NCBI GenBank assembly: GCA_029939535.1
Contig: JAOZST010000028.1
Location: 1 to 28,623, forward strand
Reading direction: 5' to 3'
Length of the DNA stretch: 28,623 bases
Source of the DNA: NBML01 sp029939535
Lineage (GTDB): Bacteria; Desulfobacterota; Desulfobacteria; Desulfobacterales; Desulfobacteraceae
Each line of letters begins with the position of its first letter. Positions within the stretch are counted from its first letter, which is position 1. Shown here one piece after another: positions 25,122 to 28,623 of this stretch. The notes under the pieces are model-generated. The model had not been told where the DNA came from, ran no database searches, and saw only the letters and a program-made list of their open reading frames with translations. A program made the position numbers and the translations under genes.

Positions 25122-26468
25122 ATGTTATTTAAAACCATATTGATAGCAAACAGGGGAGAGATTGCTCTGAGGGTAATCCGCGCCTGCAAAGAAATGGGGA
25201 TTAAATCCATTGCTGTTTTTTCAGATGCTGATAAGGATTCCCTCCATGTAAAATATGCAGATGATGCAATAAATATCGGGCCTGCTCTGAGCCGTAAAAG
25301 TTATTTAAACATGGAACGTATTATTGAGGCGGCAAAAGATGCTAAAGTGGATGCCATTCACCCGGGATATGGTTTTCTTTCAGAAAATTCTGACTTTGCC
25401 CAGGCCTGTTTTGATAATGATATTATTTTTATCGGCCCTTCCGCCGACACCATTTCCAGGGCAGGTAATAAATCAGCTGCCAGGCAGACCTTAATTGAAC
25501 TTGGAATTCCTGTGATACCTGGAAGCGATGATATTATTTCATCACCTGATATGGCCTGTGATGTGGCTGACAGGGTGGGGTATCCAGTGATTTTAAAAGC
25601 AGCCGGCGGCGGCGGCGGTCGTGGTATGAGAATCGCCAACAACAGGGAGGAGCTGGTAACAGCTCTTTCCACGGCTTCGGGAGAGGCCAGGATAGCTTTT
25701 GGAAATCCTGATTTATATCTTGAAAAATATATTGAAAACCCCAGGCATATTGAGATTCAGATCTTTGGTGATAATTTTGGTAATTATATCCATCTGGGAG
25801 AAAGGGAGTGCAGTATTCAGATGAGATATCAAAAACTTATTGAAGAGTCTCCCTCCTCTTTTGTGGATGAACCCTTTCGCACCAGACTGGGTGAAACAGC
25901 CCTTATAATTGCCAAAGCATTTAATTACACCAATGCCGGCACCATGGAATTTCTGGTGGATAAACATAAAAATTTTTATTTCATGGAAGTCAATGCAAGG
26001 GTACAGGTTGAACATCCTGTGACTGAACTTGTGACCAATGTTGATATTGTACAACAGCAGATTTTACTTGCAGCCGGAGAAAAACTGAAAATAAAGCAGT
26101 CAGATATCACGTTTTCCGGGTGGTCCATGGAGTGCAGGATCAATGCATCAGATCCAAATGAAAATTTTATGCCTTCGCCCGGTCAGATTGAATCCGTAAT
26201 TTTTCCGGGGGGACCGGGCGTTCGGATGGATACCCATATCTATACCAAATACATGGTAACACCTTTTTATGATTCCCTTATTGGAAAACTCATTGTCTGG
26301 GCCAAGGACAGGCCTTCAGCCATCATGCGTATGAAAAGGGCATTGGCGGAATTTGAGATTAAAGGCATTGAGACCACAATCAGGTTTTATGGAAAAGTGT
26401 TTGAAAATGATTTATTTCAAAAAGGGGAGATAGACACCCATTTTCTGGAAACAATGGAAGATAAGTAA
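25122..26468 (+). CDS. Biotin carboxylase (AccC-like), divergent
   Basis: This 448-residue protein matches E. coli AccC (449) almost position for position. It is the ATP-dependent enzyme that carboxylates biotin on the carrier protein. ATP-grasp features are NKSAARQT (Lys near 116), ILKAAGGGGGRGMRI near 157, EKYIENPRHIEIQ (H209 equivalent), FMEVNARVQVEHPVTE (E288, N290, R292 and E296 equivalents) and ECRINASDPN (R338 equivalent). The normally invariant QRRHQK loop reads QMRYQK, so R234 is Met and H236 is Tyr. It is unlikely to be the housekeeping acetyl-CoA carboxylase subunit, given the lone carrier, the hydrolase neighbours and no carboxyltransferase in the window. A urea-carboxylase-like or oxoprolinase-like cyclic-amide system is one alternative (inference). 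Pyruvate or acyl-CoA carboxylase remains possible. Confidence 0.9.
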   Translation: MLFKTILIANRGEIALRVIRACKEMGIKSIAVFSDADKDSLHVKYADDAINIGPALSRKSYLNMERIIEAAKDAKVDAIHPGYGFLSENSDFAQACFDNDIIFIGPSADTISRAGNKSAARQTLIELGIPVIPGSDDIISSPDMACDVADRVGYPVILKAAGGGGGRGMRIANNREELVTALSTASGEARIAFGNPDLYLEKYIENPRHIEIQIFGDNFGNYIHLGERECSIQMRYQKLIEESPSSFVDEPFRTRLGETALIIAKAFNYTNAGTMEFLVDKHKNFYFMEVNARVQVEHPVTELVTNVDIVQQQILLAAGEKLKIKQSDITFSGWSMECRINASDPNENFMPSPGQIESVIFPGGPGVRMDTHIYTKYMVTPFYDSLIGKLIVWAKDRPSAIMRMKRALAEFEIKGIETTIRFYGKVFENDLFQKGEIDTHFLETMEDK

Positions 26469-26488
26469 TGCTTTGAGAATAAGTAATG
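26461..26488. repeat. Duplicated 10-mer spanning the carboxylase stop codon
   Basis: ATAAGTAATG is found at 26461-26470, where it contains the stop codon of the biotin carboxylase, and again at 26479-26488, an 18-bp step, in the following spacer. Confidence 0.7.
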
Positions 26489-26532
26489 TAAGGGAAATAA
26501 AGGAAATATGTAAAACATAAAGTGAGGTAAAT

Positions 26533-27309
26533 ATGACAGCTAGCGTATGGCTCCAGGAAATGACCTGGGAGGAAGTCAAAGAAAAAATTGATAAAAGTTC
26601 AAAAACCATTATTTTACCCTTTGGAAGCACAGAACAGCATGGCCCACATCTTCCCTGTGGAACCGATACCATGGTGGCAGTGACCCTGGCCCAGGATGCG
26701 GCAGAAAAGGCTGGGGTTCCTGTGGCGCCTCCTTTATGGTTTGGGTGGAGTCCCCATCACATGGTCCTGCCGGGAACCATAACCATCAGACCTGATATCC
26801 TTGCTGAGATTGCATTTGATATGATTTCTTCCCTTCATCACCACGGATTTGACAAATTTGTTTTAATCAACGGACACAGGATTGTAAATATTACCTGGAT
26901 GCAGATTGCAGGGGAAAGGGCAAAACGTGAACTTGGGGTAAAACTTGCGATTTTTGATCCAGCCTATATGTCCAAGACAATCACCGATGGTCTTGGCTGG
27001 GGAGAGGTGGGCCATGCAGAAGAGATAGAAGGCTCTCACATGATGTACAGATATCCTGATCTTGTTAAAATGGACAGGGCCATTGACAACCCCCATCACC
27101 AAAAGGCTTTGTACAGTGTTGATCCCTCATACAAGGAAGATACCCTCTGTTATGTTCCCTCCAGCCTGGAAGAGATGAAGAAATTGACTGAAAAATCCAA
27201 GGGAACCACTGGTGAACCATCCAAGGCATCCCTGGAAGGTGGTAAAATATACCATGAACATCTGGTTTCAAGGCTGGTTGAAGTAATCCAGATGCTTCGT
27301 AAAGGATAA
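26533..27309 (+). CDS. Creatininase-family metal-dependent amidohydrolase
   Basis: This 258-residue protein has the length of bacterial creatininase. The family opens cyclic amides or removes formyl groups, for example creatininase and the riboflavin-pathway formamide hydrolase. Metal ligands appear at E34, H36 and D45 in GSTEQHGPHLPCGTD. WFGWSPHHMVLPGTI near 69-83 and the C-terminal ligand segment GHAEEIEGSHMM are typical. The usual NGHGGN or NGHYEN motif is changed to NGHRIVN (residues 113-119), so substrate specificity is probably not creatinine. It is third in the plus operon, between the biotin carboxylase and a second hydrolase. A role in opening a lactam or hydantoin-like ring is inference. 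Confidence 0.88.
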   Translation: MTASVWLQEMTWEEVKEKIDKSSKTIILPFGSTEQHGPHLPCGTDTMVAVTLAQDAAEKAGVPVAPPLWFGWSPHHMVLPGTITIRPDILAEIAFDMISSLHHHGFDKFVLINGHRIVNITWMQIAGERAKRELGVKLAIFDPAYMSKTITDGLGWGEVGHAEEIEGSHMMYRYPDLVKMDRAIDNPHHQKALYSVDPSYKEDTLCYVPSSLEEMKKLTEKSKGTTGEPSKASLEGGKIYHEHLVSRLVEVIQMLRKG

Positions 27310-27357
27310 CACGATAAATTTTTAATAAAGTAGGAAAATAAAGATATCGGGGGAATC

Positions 27358-28554
27358 ATGGGAACAGCGTTTATAGATGGCCGGGTGTTTGTGGGCAATG
27401 GTGAGGTTCTGGAAAATACCACTGTACTGGTTGAAGGCGATGAAATTGTCAATATCAGTGCTACCAGTTCCGGACTTCCGGAAGGTACAATAAAGATCCC
27501 CATTGGTAATGCCACTCTTTTTCCGGGATTTATCGACTGCCATGTCCATCTGGTAATGAACGGCAGCCCTGATCCCATTGGGGCCCTGGCAACTGAAACA
27601 GCCACAATCACCACCATAAAAGGCATTAAAAATGCACGAAAAACCCTTAAGGCCGGCGTTACCACGGTACGTGACCTGGGAGGAAAAGACTACATTGATT
27701 TGGGATTGAAGCAGGCCATTGAATCCGGCTTGATCAAAGGCCCCAGGGTACTGGCTTCCGGCCGTTTGATCTGCATGACAGGAGGGCATGGTTGGCCCAT
27801 TGGCCGGGAGGCGGACGGGCCGGATGATGTACGACGTGCTGCCCGGGAGCAGATAAAGGCTGGAGCAGACCAGGTCAAATTTATGGCCACAGGCGGTGTT
27901 CTGACATCTTCTGTGGAGCCGGGCAGTGCCCAGCTTACCTGTGAAGAGATGAAGGCAGGCATCGAAGAGGCCCACAAGGCAGGAAAAAAGACCGCCACCC
28001 ATGCCATGGGAAGCCAGGGCATTCTGGATGCCCTCCATGCGGGCATTGATTCCATTGAGCATGGGATTTATCTTACCGATGAAATTATCTCCTTTATGAA
28101 GGAAAACTCAGTGTTTTTTATTCCCACCATAGCTGCCATGTACCATATTGGAAAAATGGGAGTCGAGGCTGGAATTCCGGACTGGGCTGTCAAAAAAAAT
28201 AATATTGTTGCCCCCCATCACAAAGAGAGTGTTCAAAAAGCACATAAGGCAGGTGTGATCATTGCCATGGGAACAGATGCCGGAACCCCCTTTAATTATC
28301 ATGGAAAGAACCTTATGGAAATCCCTTTGCTGGTCAGGCACGGGCTTTCCCCCATGGAAGCACTGGTGGCAGCAACCCACACAGCATCCAGGGTAGTTGG
28401 GATGGAAAACAGAATTGGAACCATTGAACAGGGTAAACTTGCTGATCTGGTTCTGGTGAAAAATAATCCTTTGAAAGACATAGATATTTTTAATGAAGCC
28501 GATGCAATCGCCCGGGTCATGCAGGGTGGTAAATTCCTAGAGGAGGAATCATAA
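27358..28554 (+). CDS. Amidohydrolase-superfamily enzyme (imidazolonepropionase / Xaa-Pro dipeptidase-like)
   Basis: This 398-residue protein belongs to the HutI-related metal-dependent hydrolases with an N- and C-terminal beta sandwich around a TIM barrel. Metal-site features are H62 and H64 in DCHVHL, the probable carboxylated lysine in QVKFMATGGV near 178, ATHAMGS near 219, IEHGIYL near 237 and the catalytic Asp in MGTDAGTP near 305. Characterised relatives hydrolyse Xaa-Pro dipeptides, N-acyl amino acids or imidazolones, and sequence alone does not select among them. It follows the creatininase gene by 48 bp and probably acts on its product. GGGGGA lies 4 nt before the ATG. Confidence 0.88.
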   Translation: MGTAFIDGRVFVGNGEVLENTTVLVEGDEIVNISATSSGLPEGTIKIPIGNATLFPGFIDCHVHLVMNGSPDPIGALATETATITTIKGIKNARKTLKAGVTTVRDLGGKDYIDLGLKQAIESGLIKGPRVLASGRLICMTGGHGWPIGREADGPDDVRRAAREQIKAGADQVKFMATGGVLTSSVEPGSAQLTCEEMKAGIEEAHKAGKKTATHAMGSQGILDALHAGIDSIEHGIYLTDEIISFMKENSVFFIPTIAAMYHIGKMGVEAGIPDWAVKKNNIVAPHHKESVQKAHKAGVIIAMGTDAGTPFNYHGKNLMEIPLLVRHGLSPMEALVAATHTASRVVGMENRIGTIEQGKLADLVLVKNNPLKDIDIFNEADAIARVMQGGKFLEEES

Positions 28555-28573
28555 AAGAGAAAGAATCATAAAA
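28546..28573. repeat. Duplicated 11-mer spanning the amidohydrolase stop codon
   Basis: GAATCATAAAA is found at 28546-28556, containing the TAA stop of the amidohydrolase gene, and again at 28563-28573, a 17-bp step, before the next gene. Confidence 0.75.
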
Positions 28574-28599
28574 ATCTGTTTTAAAAAGGAGATGAAAAG

Positions 28600-28623
28600 A
28601 TGGGAAAAAAATTAAGATCAAAA
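28600..28623 (+). CDS. Start of a further plus-strand gene, cut by the window edge
   Basis: Only eight codons are present (MGKKLRSK). AAGGAG ends 8 nt before this ATG, as for the other genes of the operon. A second ATG at 28592 is out of frame and too close to the ribosome site. Nothing can be said about function from eight residues. Its identity decides whether the biotin carboxylase has a carboxyltransferase partner here. Confidence 0.55.

Noticed and set aside
24811..26468. accB-accC of fatty acid synthesis
   Set aside because: The carrier lacks the AccB N-terminal half, the carboxylase has a changed ATP-site loop, and the neighbours are hydrolases.

Overview
The window carries two oppositely directed catabolic gene blocks with a hipBA module between them. 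Protein content points to a strict or facultative anaerobe that degrades purines with molybdenum hydroxylases. The moderate G+C, AT-rich intergenic spacers and gene mix fit a Desulfobacterota (Desulfobacteraceae-like) sulfate reducer. That placement is inference, since no rRNA or other phylogenetic marker is present. A clostridial-type host is the main alternative.

Minus-strand block (22995 down to 154, read right to left): threonine-synthase-like PLP enzyme, a second fold-type II PLP enzyme, ygeY, carbamate kinase, a one-piece selenium-dependent xanthine dehydrogenase, ssnA, ygeW, ygfK, xdhA, xdhB, xdhC, 8-oxoguanine deaminase, ygfM, xdhD. Most genes are separated by 0-60 bp or overlap, so this looks like one long operon. 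It is a rearranged version of the E. coli xdhABC/ygeWXY/ygfK-ssnA-ygfM-xdhD locus. The inferred flow is as follows. Oxidised purines enter through the 8-oxoguanine deaminase and three Mo-hydroxylases. The flavin/Fe-S protein YgfK and the amidohydrolase SsnA act on ring breakdown. YgeW and carbamate kinase turn a carbamoyl group into ATP. YgeY removes an N-acyl/carbamoyl group, and the PLP enzymes deaminate the remaining amino acid. E. coli's YgeX and HyuA are absent from the window.

Middle (22996-24810): hipA and hipB on the minus strand with a clear inverted-repeat operator. They lie between the start of the minus operon and the divergent plus operon, in AT-richer DNA.

Plus-strand block (24811 to the right edge): a small biotin carrier protein, a divergent biotin carboxylase, a creatininase-family hydrolase, a metal-dependent amidohydrolase and the first codons of another gene. 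No carboxyltransferase is seen. The pairing of an orphan biotin carboxylase/carrier with two cyclic-amide/amide hydrolases is the least explained system here.

Three runs of exactly 100 N (14882-14981, 16545-16644, 17776-17875) are each flanked by an exact 18-24 bp direct repeat. They look like unmerged contig overlaps. Collapsing the second one rejoins an apparently broken gene into an intact 863-residue enzyme.
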